A stretch of DNA of 64,000 nucleotides from DATKAS01 sp963773315 (GCA_963773315.1 CAVZAF010000007.1:137239-201238), one strand, 5' to 3'; positions 6,540 to 18,712 are shown, counted from the stretch's first letter. Translations and numbers: made by a program. Notes: generated from the letters alone by a model not told the origin.

Positions 6540-9163
6540 CGTCCGAAATTACTCGCTGACCGTGCCCGTCGAAGGATCATGTTGGCGACGAGGCCCGTCC
6601 ATCCCGTTTGGTGCGACGCACCGAGCCCCTTGCCGTTGTCGCCGTGGAAGTACTCGTGGAACAGCAAGTGATCGCGCCACGAGGCGTCGGTCTGCATCTT
6701 CTCGACGTCGCCGAAGCACGGACGGCGACCGCGCGAGTCGAGCAGGAACAGTGAGACGAGCCGATCTGTCAGCTCGTCCGCGACCGCGCCGAGGGTCACG
6801 TGGTTGCCCGAGCCGGTGGGCAGCTCGATCGTGAAGTCGTCGCCGAGGTACCGCTGATAGCGGCGGAGGCAGTCGACGAGCATGTAGTTCACGGGTATCC
6901 AGACCGGCCCGCGCCAATTCGAGTTGCCGCCGAACGACCCCGATTGCGACTCCGCGGGTTCGTAGTCGACCCGTGCCTCGACCCCCCCGATGGTCACCTC
7001 GAGGGGATGCTCGAGATGGAAGCGGCTGAGGCTGCGGATGCCGTGAGGCGACAGGAACTCGTGCTCGTCGAGCGTCGCTTCGAGGATGCGCCGGAGTCGG
7101 GTCGGCCCGACGATCGACAGCAGACGGCGCGACTCGCGCCCCGCGACCTGGGTGTGGGCGATGACCTCGGCGTACTCGGGCTTGTTGCGCTCGAACCACG
7201 ACATCCGGAACGCGAAGTCGGGAAGCCTCGAGCGAACCTCGTCCTCGAGGACCATCGCCGCAGTGATCGGGATCAGGCCGACCATCGAGCGGCACTTGAG
7301 AGGCAACGAGGTGCCGTCCGGAGTGCGCAGCACGTCGTAGTAGAAGCCGTCCTTCTCGTCCCAGAGGCCCTGGTCGTTCATCGCGGTCGCGATGTAGGTG
7401 AAGTGCTCGAAGAACTTCGTCGCGACGTCCTCGTAGGCGCGGTCGTGCATCGCGAGTGTGATGGCGATCTCGAGCAGATCGAGGCAGTAGCGCGCCATCC
7501 AGGCCGAGCCGTCGCTCTGTTCGAGGATCTCGCCCGGCGGCATCGCGGCGGACCGGTCCATCGGCCCGACGTTGTCGAGACCGAGGAACCCGCCCTCGAA
7601 GACGTTGTTGCCGGCCTCATCCTGCTTGTTGACCCACCAGGTGAAGTTGATGAGCAGCTTGTGGAACACCCGCTTCAGGAAGCCGAAGTCGCGCTGCCCA
7701 TCGATGCGGAACACCTGGAACGCGGCCCAGGCGTGCACCGGCGGATTGGCGTCGCTGAACGCCCACTCATACGCGGGCAGCTCGCCGTTCGGGTGTTGGT
7801 ACCACTCGCGCAGAAGGAGGAGGAGCTGTCGCTTGGCGAAGTCGGCATCGACATGCGCCAGCGCGACGCAGTGGAACGCGAGGTCCCACGACGCGAACCA
7901 CGGGTACTCCCATGTGTCGGGCATCGAGAGCACGTCGAGGCTGTCGAGGTGGCGCCAGTCCTTGTTGCGCCCGTTGAGCCGTTCGCGTGGTGGCCGCGGC
8001 ATCGACGGGTCTCCGTCGAGCCAGCGCTCGACGTCGTAGTGGTAGAACTGCTTCGACCAGAGCATCCCCGCGAAGGCTTGCCGGAGCACCCGTGCTTCGT
8101 CCTCTGTCGCTCCCGCCGGCGTGATGCGCGCGTAGAACGCGTCGGCCTCGGCGCGCCGAGCGGTCATGATCTCGTCGAACGTGTCCTCTTCGCGGTTCGA
8201 CGCGGGCCCGAGCTGGAAGCACACCTCCGCGCTGCCGCCGGCTTCCACAGTGACCCGATAGCGAGCAGCCACCTTGGTGCCGACGCGGTCGGGGTTGACG
8301 GTCGCGGTGCCGTGGACGATGTGGTCGTTGACACCATCTTTCGGGAATGGCGGCGACGGGATCCCGAACAGTCGCTGTGCGTTCGTCTCGTTGTCGCAGA
8401 AAAGGAGGTCCGGATCGCCTTCGAGCTCGAGGACGTACCGACCCAGCTCGTGGTGCTCGGCGATGACGTATCCGGCCTCGACAGAGATCGACGGCCTACG
8501 CGGGTCGATCCCCCACGCCCAGGTGTTGCGGAACCACAGGGTCGGCAGCACATCGATCGTCGCGGAGTCGGGCCCGGCGTTCGTGAGCGTCACCTTCACG
8601 TACACATGGTCGGGCGTCGCCTTCGCGAACTCGGCCTCGATCGCCCAGTAGCGATCGTCGGCGAACACCCCGGTGTCGATGAGCTCGTACTCCGGATCGA
8701 GCTTGGTGCGTCGTCCGTTCTCCGCGACCAGGTCGCCGTACGGGAACTCTGCCTGCGGGTAGTGGTACCTCCAGCGCAGGTACGAGTGCGTCGGCGTCGA
8801 GTCGACGAACCACCAGTACTCCTTCGCGTCCTCGGAGTGGTTCCCCTCGTTCCCCGTGAGCCCGAAGATGCGCTCCTTCAAGATCGGGTCGCGCCCGTTC
8901 CAGAACGCGAGCGCGAGGCAGAGCGTCTGACGGTCGTCGCACCAGCCGGCCAAGCCGTCCTCGTTCCAGCGGTAGGCGCGGGACCGAGCGTGGTCGTGAG
9001 GGAAGAACTCCCAGGCAGTGCCGTACGGGCTGTAGTCCTCCCTCACGGTGCCCCACGCCCGCTCCGCGAGGTACGGACCCCAGCGCTTCCAGGGCACCAG
9101 GCCGTGCTCGGCCTCTTGCAGACGAAGCCGCTCGGCGCCGCCCGTCGAACCGTCCGATGCCAT
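6536..9163 (-). CDS. Large glucosidase (MGH1-like / GH63-related glycoside hydrolase)
   Basis: An 875-residue cytoplasmic protein (no signal peptide). It matches the bacterial 'glucosidase' family with an (alpha/alpha)6 barrel of the MGH1/GH63 type: an N-terminal segment with RLQEAEHGLVPWKRWGPYL and WGTVREDYSPYGTAWEFFPHDHARSRAYRW, then barrel helices with FASWDLAFHCVALAHVDADFAK and GRGPVWIPVNYMLVDCLRRYQ-type motifs (here NWRGPVWIPVNY). Substrate unknown; its neighbours suggest glucans or glucosides. Start at 9163 because GAGGAAG lies 8 bases upstream; the longer frame adds a basic unconserved leader. Divergent from the debranching-type gene, 71 bases away. Confidence 0.85.
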   Translation of the reverse strand: MASDGSTGGAERLRLQEAEHGLVPWKRWGPYLAERAWGTVREDYSPYGTAWEFFPHDHARSRAYRWNEDGLAGWCDDRQTLCLALAFWNGRDPILKERIFGLTGNEGNHSEDAKEYWWFVDSTPTHSYLRWRYHYPQAEFPYGDLVAENGRRTKLDPEYELIDTGVFADDRYWAIEAEFAKATPDHVYVKVTLTNAGPDSATIDVLPTLWFRNTWAWGIDPRRPSISVEAGYVIAEHHELGRYVLELEGDPDLLFCDNETNAQRLFGIPSPPFPKDGVNDHIVHGTATVNPDRVGTKVAARYRVTVEAGGSAEVCFQLGPASNREEDTFDEIMTARRAEADAFYARITPAGATEDEARVLRQAFAGMLWSKQFYHYDVERWLDGDPSMPRPPRERLNGRNKDWRHLDSLDVLSMPDTWEYPWFASWDLAFHCVALAHVDADFAKRQLLLLLREWYQHPNGELPAYEWAFSDANPPVHAWAAFQVFRIDGQRDFGFLKRVFHKLLINFTWWVNKQDEAGNNVFEGGFLGLDNVGPMDRSAAMPPGEILEQSDGSAWMARYCLDLLEIAITLAMHDRAYEDVATKFFEHFTYIATAMNDQGLWDEKDGFYYDVLRTPDGTSLPLKCRSMVGLIPITAAMVLEDEVRSRLPDFAFRMSWFERNKPEYAEVIAHTQVAGRESRRLLSIVGPTRLRRILEATLDEHEFLSPHGIRSLSRFHLEHPLEVTIGGVEARVDYEPAESQSGSFGGNSNWRGPVWIPVNYMLVDCLRRYQRYLGDDFTIELPTGSGNHVTLGAVADELTDRLVSLFLLDSRGRRPCFGDVEKMQTDASWRDHLLFHEYFHGDNGKGLGASHQTGWTGLVANMILRRARSASNFGR

Positions 9164-9234
9164 GGCTCTGCTTCCTCGACGGCGCTTTCCCTTCGGCGCC
9201 TCGGGGGGCGATGATGGCACGAGGAGGACGCCCG

Positions 9235-11182
9235 ATGATCATCGAGTTCGGCCGACAGGTCTGTGGCTCTCTCGACGAGGCGGCGACCCGCGAGTGGCTG
9301 GTCACCGACGGGCTCGGCGGCTACGCGATGGGCACTGTCGCGGGGCTCCGCACGCGCCGCTACCACGGGCTGCTCATGGTCGCCGGCAGCGCCGCCAACG
9401 GCACCGGCGATGCAGGAGTGAGCCGCCGCATGCTCGGGCTCGCCGCGCTCGACGCGACGCTCGTCGTCGGCGACCGTCACATCCGCCTCGCCACCGACGA
9501 ATGGGCCGGTGGCGTGGTCGACCCGGCCGGCTACCGCGACATCGAGTCGTTCTCACTCGCTGATGGCGTGCCGCGCTGGCGCTGGGTGATCGGGGACGTC
9601 GTGCTCGAGCGCGAGATCGCGATGATGCACGGTCGCCCCGCGGTCGCCGTGCGGCATCGACTCGTGCGTGCGTCGTCGCCCGTACGCATCGAGATCACGC
9701 CGCTGTGCACGTGGCGCGACGGACACAGCGATCGCCGTGCCGGAGCCGATCCCACGGTCGAGACGACGTCGGATGGCTTCGTGTTCGAACACGCCTATCG
9801 ACTGCGCGGTCCCGAGTGGGCGCCCGGCGGATCGTGGTACCGGGATGTGCGCGCGCGAGCGGAAGCCGAGCGCGGCCTCGCCGACACCGAGGACCTGTGG
9901 GCGGCGGGGACGTTCGTGACGACGCTCTCGCCCGGAGGCTGCGCCGACGTGGTCGCCTGGGCGGGCGATCTCAACCAGGCACCGCCGGGTGCCGCGGAGA
10001 TCGTCACGAGTGCGCGAGCGCGCGCTGGCCGCATCGAGGCGACCACGCGCGCGAGCGACGACGTCGACGCGATCCTCGCTCGCGCCGCAGATCAGTTCAT
10101 CGTCTCGACAGCGACCGGGCCCTCGGTCGTCGCCGGCTACCCATGGTTCGGCGAGTGGTCGCGCGACACGATGACCTCGTACGAGGGGCTGTTCCTCGCG
10201 ACGGGCCGTCACGAAGAAGGCCGCGACCTGCTGCTGCGGTCGGCGGCGACGCTGTCGGAAGGCATGCTCGCGAACACGGCCGATGCGGGTGGCCTCGAGT
10301 ACAACACCGCGGACGGCACGCTCTGGTTCATCCACGCGGTCGGGCGGCACGTGGCGATCACCGGCGACCTCGACATCCTCGCGAAGCTGAACGGCTCGCT
10401 CGACGGGATCATCGACGCGCACTCGCACGGCACGCGGTTCGGCATCAAGGTCGACCCGAGCGATGGCCTGCTCCAGCAGGGCGCGCCTGGATGGGCGCTC
10501 ACGTGGATGGACGCGCGGGTCGACGGGCAACCCGTCACCCAACGCGCCGGCAAGGCCGTCGAGATCAACGCGCTCTGGATCAACGCGTTGGGCACGATCA
10601 GCGACCTGGGTCGGCGGCTCGGCCGTCACACGGGCCGCTGGCAGTCGCTCCACGACTTCGCCCGAGGGTCCTTCGTCAAGCGCTTCGCCCGGGGCGACCA
10701 CTTGCTCGATGTCGTGGGCACCCTCGGCCCCGACGACGGCGCGATCCGGCCCAACCAGCTGCTCGCGATCTCGCTGCCCTATGGGCCGTTCAACTCGACC
10801 GTCACGGCCGAGAATCAGGTCGCCGAAGCCGTGGTGCGTCGGTGCCGCGCCGAGCTCGTCACGTCACTCGGCCTCCGCTCGCTGTCTCCGAACGACCCCG
10901 CGTACATCGGGCAGCATCGCGGCGGTCCCAGCGGAACGCGACCACGCATACCACGAGGGCACTGTCTGGCCGTGGCTGATCGGCCCGTTCGTCGACGCCG
11001 CGATCGCGACGGGCGACGCGTCCCCGTCGATCGACGGGCTCGTCGCGCACCTGGGCGAGTGGGGTCTCGGCTCGGTCTCCGAGACCGCGGACGGCGACGC
11101 GCCCCACGGCGCGACGGGCTGCCCGTTCCAGGCGTGGTCGGTGGCCGAGCTGGTACGAGCCCGGCGCGCGCTCAGGCGATAG
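9235..11182 (+). CDS. Glycogen debranching-type enzyme (amylo-alpha-1,6-glucosidase family), frameshifted
   Basis: About 648 residues once repaired. The N-terminal GDE_N-type beta domain carries EWLVTDGLGGYAMGTVAGLRTRRYHG. The C-terminal (alpha/alpha)6 amylo-1,6-glucosidase domain carries GYPWFGEWSRDTMTSYEGL and GLEYNTADGTLWFIHA, and in the second frame AYHEGTVWPWLIGPFVDAA. The family links YIGQHRGGP directly to AERDHAYHEG; here one extra base near 10930 shifts the frame, so the C-terminal 80 residues are read in another frame ending at 11182. ATG at 9235 has GAGGAGG upstream. It should remove branch glucose or cleave related glucans alongside the adjacent glucosidase. An assembly indel is likelier than a true pseudogene. 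Confidence 0.82.
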
Positions 11183-11912
11183 CGGTGAGCGCGGCGCCGA
11201 CGATGCCCGCTTCGTTCTGAAGCTCCGCGGCGACGACCTCACAGCGCGGGGTGAGCAGGGGGATGAACTTCTCGCCTTTCTTGCTCACGCCGCCGCCAAT
11301 GATGATCAGGTCGGGCCACAGCACCGCCTCGAGGTGGTCGAGGTACTCGTCGACCCGCTTCGCGAACTGCTTCCAGTCGAGCTTCTTGGCCTCGCGGACG
11401 CTGTCGGCCGCCCGGCGTTCGGCGTCTTTGCCTCGCAGCTCCATGTGGCCGAGCTCGGTGTTCGGGAGCAACACGCCGTTGTGGAACACGGCGGTGCCGA
11501 TGCCGGTGCCAAGGGTCACGATGATCACGACACCCTGACGGCCGGCACCTGCCCCGAACTTCATCTCGGCCACACCCGCGCAGTCGGCATCGTTGGTGAC
11601 AGTGAACGTGCATCCGGTCGCATCTTCGAAGAGCACCCTGGCGTTGGTGCCGATCCACGACTTGTCGACGTTCGACGCGGTCTCGATGGCCCCGTGCTTG
11701 ACGACTGCGGGGAACGTGCATCCGACCGTGCCCTTGTAGTCGAAGTGCTTCACGACCTCCGCGACGATCTCGGAGACCGCCTTCGGCGTCGCGGGCTTCG
11801 GAGTGAGCAGCCTGAAGCGACCTGTGGTGAGCTCGCCTGTCTCGACGTTCACCGGGGCACCCTTGATGCCCGTGCCGCCTATGTCGATGCCGAGCTTGAC
11901 GTCGTTGTCCAT
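11172..11912 (-). CDS. ppgK: Polyphosphate glucokinase
   Basis: A 246-residue ROK-family kinase that phosphorylates glucose using polyphosphate (and often ATP). The N-terminal phosphate motif LGIDIGGTGIKG is at 7-18, the catalytic-aspartate region TVTNDADCAG at about 106-115, VTLGTGIGTAVF after it, and ELGHMELRGKDAERRAADSVRE, which is characteristic of PpgK rather than other ROK kinases. ATG at 11912 has a TACGCT box 6 bases upstream, suggesting a leaderless transcript. Its 3' end overlaps the debranching-type gene by 11 bases. Confidence 0.93.
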   Translation of the reverse strand: MDNDVKLGIDIGGTGIKGAPVNVETGELTTGRFRLLTPKPATPKAVSEIVAEVVKHFDYKGTVGCTFPAVVKHGAIETASNVDKSWIGTNARVLFEDATGCTFTVTNDADCAGVAEMKFGAGAGRQGVVIIVTLGTGIGTAVFHNGVLLPNTELGHMELRGKDAERRAADSVREAKKLDWKQFAKRVDEYLDHLEAVLWPDLIIIGGGVSKKGEKFIPLLTPRCEVVAAELQNEAGIVGAALTAIA

Positions 11913-11929
11913 CGCCGCAGCGTAGGTGG

Positions 11930-12776
11930 TCACGGTCGACCCGCGCCCCGGACGTCGACGCGCACCGTCTCGACTCGGCCAGGCGGCTCCGCGACGAGAC
12001 GATCGACGTTGCCGGTGAGCTGACCGGTGATGAGATGCAACGTCCGCCCATCGGGGCCGCCGAGCATGCACGCGAAGCAGCCCTGCGAGGTCGGGATGCG
12101 ATCGGTGACCTCTCCCCCTTCGACGACACGGACGCACTGGGAGTTCGTCGGATCCGCGACCCAGATGCCGCCGGCCTCGTCGAGGCAGATGCCGTCGGGC
12201 GTCACGTCGCCGAGCTCGGCCCACACGCGGCGGTTCGCGAGCGTGCCGTCGGAGGCGACGTCGAACGCGGTGAGCCGGCGCCCCATCGTCTCGCCGAGGA
12301 TCAGCGTGGAGTCATCGGGGGTGATGACAGTGCCGTTCGGGGAACGCGAGCTCCGTGGCAGCGGCTGTGACTTCGCCATCGGGGCTCACGAGCGCGAGCG
12401 TGGCCAGCTGGAGCGCAGCGCCACCCGCGAAGTCGTAGCCGAAGTTGCCCACGTAGGCGCGGCCGTGCTGGTCGACGACCATGTCGTTGCAGTCTCCGGT
12501 CGCGATGCCACCGAGATCGGCGTGCACCACGAGACCGCTCGCATCGAGTCGCATCAGCTTGCGGTCGGTCATCGAGACGACGAGCAGCCGGCCGTCGGGA
12601 AGCCACCCGAGGCCCGATGGCCGATTGGGCACCTCGACGATCGTCTCGCCCTCGCCGGCGTCGTCGATGGCGAGCACGCGGTGGGTGTGGAAGTCGGACA
12701 CCCAGAGGCGTCCGTCGTGCCAGCGGGGCCCTTCGCCGAACGACAAGCCCTCGAAAAGGATCTGGGTTTCCGTCAT
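11930..12776 (-). CDS. SMP-30/gluconolactonase-like beta-propeller protein, frameshifted
   Basis: About 281 residues after repair. The N-terminal part (FEGLSFGEGPRWHDGRLWVSDF, GLGWLPDGRLLVVSMTDRKL, GDCNDMVVDQHGRAYVGNFG) and the C-terminal part (PNGTVITPDDSTLILGETMG, DGICLDEAGGIWVADPTN) are consecutive pieces of one six-bladed SMP-30/LRE-like propeller. The conserved Glu, Asn and Asp metal ligands are present. An extra base near 12338 splits them. Family members hydrolyse sugar lactones, but others have different substrates. The ATG overlaps the upstream stop (ATGA) and also has a TACTGT box 7 bases before it. Confidence 0.82.
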
Positions 12777-13974
12777 CCGGTGAACAGTACGGCTGCGGTG
12801 TCGTTCGGGTTGATGGCGCCCGCGCGCCGCAAGGCCTCGAGCCCGGCGAGCCCCGCCGTCCCTGTCGTGCTCGCCTCGATGCCCGTCGCCGCTCGAGCCC
12901 GTTCGTTCGCCGCACGCAGCTCGCCCTCGGTGACGGTGATCGCGGTGCCACCTGTGCGCTCGAGCGCGTCGAGGACCGCAGCCCAGTCGTAGGCCTCGTC
13001 GTCGAGGATGCCGGTCGCGACGCTGGTTCCCGGCGGCTCCCACGGCCACATCACGTCGTGTCGGTGGTGTCGAGCATCGGGACGCCGGTGCTGCCACGCC
13101 CGCACCATCGGCGCGTGCACCTCGGCTTGCACGACGTGGATCGTCGGCATCGATGCGATGGCGCCGAGCGCGACCGCGTCGGCCAGCCCTTGCGCGACGC
13201 TCGACGCGAGCGCGCCGCCTCCGACCTGCACGACGAGGTGGTCCAGCGGAGCTCCCGCATCGGCGAGCTCGTAGCCGAGCGTGCGCCCGCCGTCGATGGT
13301 GAGGCCGTTGTCGGGACCTTGACAGGAGAAGGGGATCGCGCCCGCGGCTACGGCCTCGCGCAGCCGGAACACACAGGGGTCGCCCGGAGGGTCGTCGTCG
13401 CCGCGAAGGCACACCTCGATCTGCGCATCGAGCTCGCGCAGACGCGCGACCACCGAGTCGTCCGCCCATGTCGGCACGAACACGCGCAGCGGACGTCTCA
13501 ACGCGCGTGCGATGACCGCGGCGGCCAGCGCGGCGTTGCCGCAGCTCGCGACGGCGAGCTCACGCGACCGCTCGATCCCGACAACCTCGAGCCAGATCGC
13601 GATGCCCATGAGGTGGCGTCCTTTGTGGGAGCCGCCTGGAGTGGCGGTCTCGTCCTTCACCCACGCGCCGAGATCGTCGTTGCGATCGAACGAAGTGGTC
13701 ACGAAGCCGCGGCCGGCGACGCCTGCGACTGCGTCGTCGAGCCGCTCTATGACGTCGACGAGCTGAGAGTCGTCGCTCGCCCGGTCGTACGCGGAGAGCA
13801 GGGTGCGGTAGCGCAGGAAGGGGTTGCGCTCGCCGCTCGCCGGCCACAGCGCTCCGGCAGGGAGCCGGCGGACGAGCACGTGATCGACGTCATCATCGGC
13901 CCGACCCGACCGTGGACACCGAAACGGCGTGTCGGAGCGAGGGGATGCGGGCCAGCCACAGCCCGCGCACGAGA

Positions 13975-13978
<4 letters not shown>
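12773..13978 (-). CDS. Threonine synthase-like PLP-dependent enzyme
   Basis: A 401-residue fold-type II PLP enzyme. A short Cys-rich N-terminus (ISCAGCGW then FRCPR) recalls the zinc ribbon of actinobacterial/archaeal threonine synthases. The PLP lysine lies in TPGGSHKGRH, the phosphate-binding Gly-rich loop in VQVGGGALASS, and ELAVASCGNAALAAAVIARA is the substrate loop. Whether it makes threonine or acts on another amino acid is uncertain, since the window does not contain thrB or hom. The GTG start (13976-13978) overlaps the upstream stop as GTGA. Confidence 0.75.
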
Positions 13979-15455
<1,477 letters not shown>

Positions 15456-15459
<4 letters not shown>

Positions 15460-16130
15460 AGATCTTTGGCGGCGAGCTCGTCGATCAACAGGGTCGCATC
15501 GTCGCGGACATGCGACGCCGGAATGCTCGGGTCGCGCGCGACAAGACGCTTCACCATCTCGCGCTTTCCGTCTCCGGCGGCGAGGAACATCACGTCGCGG
15601 GCCCTGTTCACCGCGGGCACGGTGAGCGTCATCCGCACCCGGCCTCGGTAGGGCTGTGTGATCGAGACGTCGAGGTCACGCACGTGGATGACGGGATCGC
15701 CGGGCGGCCACGACGCGGTGTGCCCGTCGTCGCCCAGACCGAGGTGCACGACGTCGAGCACGCCGTCGCCAGTGACCTTCTCGATCTCCTCCGCATAGCG
15801 CAGGCTCGCCGCGACGAGGTCGCTCGCGGTCACATCCATGAGATGGGGTACGACGGGCACGAGGTCGAGGAGGTTCGCCTTCAGGTCGCCGAGGTTGCGA
15901 TCGGGATCGGCATCGGGCGCCACTCGCTCGTCGACCTGGAACACGTGGATCTGACTCCAGGGCAGATCGAGCGCCGCGAACGCCGCGAACATCGCGGCGG
16001 GCGTCGATCCGCCACTGACCGCGAGCGTGAAACGCCCTCGCTCGGCGATCGCCGGCTCGGCCCGCGCCGCGATCCAGCCTGCCGACGCGGTGGGCAGCTC
16101 TTTCGGGGCGAAGGTCTCGACATCCATCAC
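15456..16130 (-). CDS. pgl: 6-phosphogluconolactonase
   Basis: A 224-residue protein of the DevB/NagB-like fold that hydrolyses 6-phosphogluconolactone in the oxidative pentose phosphate pathway. Diagnostic motifs are FTLAVSGGSTPAAMFAAFAA, the VFQVDERVAPDADPDRN segment and HLGLGDDGHTASWPPGDP. Length is slightly short but normal for Pgl. GTG start overlaps the preceding stop (GTGA), with an ATG one codon later as alternative. No zwf or gnd gene is in the window. Confidence 0.92.
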
Positions 16131-16741
16131 TCACCATCTCCCATCGAGGGGAGCGCACCCGCGACCGAGTCGCAGATGTCGTTCCACCGTTGGAACACCC
16201 GGTTCTCCCGCTCGAACCCCAGCACGGAGAGCGTCGCGGGCGACAAGGCGAAGAGTCTGCCCGCCGTGGGCTCAAGGTCGAGCCACCTTGCGCCGAGGAC
16301 TCTCAGGAGATGCCCATGGGCGAAGAGCAAGACGTCCCCAGGTGCGGCCAACGCGCGCGCGATCACCTCGTCGGCGCGCGCCCCTACCTCGCTGGCGGTC
16401 TCGCCCCCTGGGACGCCGTCTGCCCAGAGCGTCCATCCCGGACGGTCGACCCTGATGTCGACGGTGCGCCTGCCCTCGTAGTCGCCGTAGTCCCACTCGA
16501 GAAGGTCGTCGGTGGTCTCGGACTGCTCACCGAACCCGGCGAGCCGGCACGTCTCGGCTGCGCGCGAGAGCGGGCTGGTGAGCACGAGAGCGAACTCGCG
16601 GCCGATCAGGCGGCGACCGGCGAGCTCCGCCTGTGCGCGGCCCTCATCGGTGAGAGGGATGTCGGTGCGGCCCGTGTGACGCCCGAGCTTGGCCCACTCG
16701 GTCTCACCATGACGAACGAGAACGACCTCGTTGGAGGGCAT
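16127..16741 (-). CDS. Histidine phosphatase family protein (phosphoglycerate mutase-like)
   Basis: A 204-residue branch 1 histidine phosphatase. The catalytic LVRHGETEW motif is at about 7-15 and the second histidine is in DVLLFAHGHLLRVLGARWL. The GRTDIPLTDEGRAQAELAGRRL and WDYGDYEGRRTVDIR segments resemble SixA/CobC/phosphoglycerate mutase-like phosphatases; substrate unknown. It heads the overlapping operon with pgl and the two PLP enzymes. ATG at 16739-16741; a degenerate CAGGCT lies 6 bases upstream. Confidence 0.88.
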   Translation of the reverse strand: MPSNEVVLVRHGETEWAKLGRHTGRTDIPLTDEGRAQAELAGRRLIGREFALVLTSPLSRAAETCRLAGFGEQSETTDDLLEWDYGDYEGRRTVDIRVDRPGWTLWADGVPGGETASEVGARADEVIARALAAPGDVLLFAHGHLLRVLGARWLDLEPTAGRLFALSPATLSVLGFERENRVFQRWNDICDSVAGALPSMGDGE

Positions 16742-16800
16742 GCCCCGAGCCTGCCACGCGCGCAGGGAAGACTTCTTCCCATGAGTCGAAGACTGCTCCC

Positions 16801-17796
16801 ATGCGCATGAAGCGCGCGGTCGCGGCAGTCGCCGCCGTGATGGTCGTGGCGCTGTCCGCCGCCCCCGCCCTCGCGGCCACCGCGCCTCCACCGCCGGGAC
16901 CTCTCAACGTCAATCCGAGCGAGGGCCTTGCGGGATCGTCCTTCACGGCGTCGCAAGACGTCTCGCCCGACAGGTTCTGTCCCGTTTGGTCGGTCACGTT
17001 CTTCGGCGTCCCGGAGGGCGTCGACGACGCAACTTCTCCGCATCAACACGAAGCGTGAGCGCCCAGGTACCGCTGAACGCTCCTCCAGGCAGCTACGACG
17101 TCCTGTCGTTCTGCGGCGATGCCAGCGACAGGACGGCAACGACAGGTCGGAGCCGCCAAGTTCCTCGTCATCTCACCCACGACCACAACCGCGACGACGA
17201 CTACGACGACGTCGACGACTACCACCACGATCGCGACCACGACGACCGCTCCTCCGACGACCACGACCACCGTGAAGCCGACGACCACGACGGCGAAGGC
17301 CACCACGACGACCGCCAAGGGCACGACGACCACCGCCAAGGCGACCACGACGACCACGACGATCGCCACGACCACGACGGCGGCGACCACCACGACGACC
17401 ACGCTGCCGCCGAGCACAACGGCGCCGACGACGACGCTGGCCGAGGTGCGCGACCTGGTGCTCGACAAGCCGTCGGTGACGCCAGGCGGCGACGTCACCG
17501 CGACCGGCAAGGGGTGCGACCCCGGCGCGACCGTCACCCTCGAGATCGACGGCAAGCAAGTCGGCGAGACGACCGCGAAGTCCGACGGCACCTTCTCGAC
17601 CCCGATCGACGTGCCCGATGTCGATCCGGGCCGGCTCGAGGTCGTCGCGCACTGCGGCCCGGTCATCACGACGCAGCTCGACGTCGTGCTGGCATCGACG
17701 GTGAGCAACAACTCGTCGATGCTCGTCCTCGCGTTCTTCGTGATCGTGCTCGCCGCGCTGCTCTGGTACGGCTGGCAGGCCCGGCGAGGCCTCTGA
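16801..17796 (+). CDS. Secreted Thr-rich surface protein with C-terminal membrane anchor, frameshifted twice
   Basis: After repair about 331 residues. Signal peptide at 1-25 (MRMKRAVAAVAAVMVVALSA, cleavage after AAPALA). Then a small extracellular domain (NVNPSEGLAGSSFTAS... QVPLNAPPGSYDVLSFCG), and a long Thr repeat stalk (TTTT with Ala/Lys/Pro). A second domain follows of the 'VTPGGDVTATGKGCDPGATVTLEIDG' type, an Ig-like fold common in actinobacterial surface proteins. A C-terminal hydrophobic helix (SMLVLAFFVIVLAALLWYGW) and Arg tail end the protein. The frame changes near 17030 and returns near 17150; the two changes compensate. A structural or adhesive role is likely; exact function unknown. 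Confidence 0.7.
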
Positions 17797-17815
17797 CCGC
17801 ATCAGTCCGGCCGGG

Positions 17816-17821
17816 TACAGT
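17816..17821 (+). promoter_or_regulatory. Putative -10 box (TACAGT) of a leaderless promoter
   Basis: TANNNT 6 bases before the GTG start at 17828, no Shine-Dalgarno. Confidence 0.5.
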
Positions 17822-17827
17822 TCGGTC

Positions 17828-18703
17828 GTGGCGAGGACGACCGTTCCGATCCCGACCAGAGTCCTCGTCACCGGCATGCGCCACGACGACGGTGAGATCG
17901 TGGCGTCAGAGCTGTACGCGGTCGCCGAGGCGTGCGGGCAGTCGTCTGAGCAGGTGCGGTCGTGCCTGCGGCGGCTGGTGAAGGAAGGCCTCTACATCCA
18001 GCACGGCAAGGGTCGCAGCGCTCGCTACGAGGCGACCGAGGCGGGCATGGCGCAGCTCGAGACCGGCTGGGCGCGCACGCGTACCGCCTATCAGCAGGAC
18101 GCCGCGGGCCGAGGCTGGGACCGCATGTGGCATCTCGTCGCCTTCGCCGTGCCCGAAGACCGCAGAGCCGCGCGCGATCAGCTGCGTGATCGCATCGTCG
18201 CCCTCGGGGGCGCCGCGTTGCAGGGAGGCGTCTACGTGTCACCCCATCCGTGGCACGACGCGGTGAGGCAGGAAGCGAAGCGCCTGGGCGTCGAAGAGCA
18301 CCTCTGGCTCGCGACGACCGACGAGCTCGAGGTCGGCGGCGTGCGTGACCCGCGCCAGCTCGCCCGGACGTTGTGGCCGCTCGACGACGTCGCGGCCGCC
18401 TACGAGACGTTCATCGAGCAGCACAAGCACGTGCCTGAGCAGCTCGAGGACATGCGTCGCCGCAAGGAGCGGTTCAACGACGACCACTTCCTGCCGTTCG
18501 CGTTCGTGATGGCCGTCGCGATGTCCGAGTGCACGCGCAACGACCCGTTCCTGCCCCCCGAGCTGCTGCCACGGCCCTGGCCGGGACGCAGCGCGCGTGA
18601 CCTCGTGCAGCGCAGCCGGCGACTCGCGCTCATGGTGCGGGAAGCGCACGATCGCCCCGCGCTCTTCCACCTCTACGACTTGATGATCGAAGGGCTGAGC
18701 TGA
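17828..18703 (+). CDS. PaaX family transcriptional regulator
   Basis: A 291-residue regulator. The N-terminal winged helix-turn-helix (about 8-80) has VLVTGMRHDDGEIVASELYAVAE, SSEQVRSCLRRLVKEGLYIQHG and GRSARYEATEAG. The central PaaX-like domain has WDRMWHLVAFAVPEDRRAARDQLRDRI and VYVSPHPWHD, and the C-terminal domain has NDPFLPPELLPRPWPGRSARDL. PaaX represses phenylacetyl-CoA catabolism in E. coli, but no paa gene is in this window, so the effector and targets are unknown. GTG start supported by the TACAGT box. Confidence 0.9.
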   Translation: MARTTVPIPTRVLVTGMRHDDGEIVASELYAVAEACGQSSEQVRSCLRRLVKEGLYIQHGKGRSARYEATEAGMAQLETGWARTRTAYQQDAAGRGWDRMWHLVAFAVPEDRRAARDQLRDRIVALGGAALQGGVYVSPHPWHDAVRQEAKRLGVEEHLWLATTDELEVGGVRDPRQLARTLWPLDDVAAAYETFIEQHKHVPEQLEDMRRRKERFNDDHFLPFAFVMAVAMSECTRNDPFLPPELLPRPWPGRSARDLVQRSRRLALMVREAHDRPALFHLYDLMIEGLS

Positions 18704-18712
18704 CCTGACGGT

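Noticed and set aside
6800..9214. 804-codon plus-strand frame
   Set aside because: Antisense to the glucosidase, composition without domains; the glucosidase frame is conserved.
10900..10960. Programmed ribosomal frameshift in the debranching-type gene
   Set aside because: No slippery heptamer or stimulator is visible, and similar breaks occur in unrelated genes, so an indel is likelier.
17165..17440. Low-complexity frames opposite the Thr-rich stalk (long Val and His/Asp-rich readings)
   Set aside because: They mirror the ACG/ACC codon repeats of the real gene and have no features of their own.
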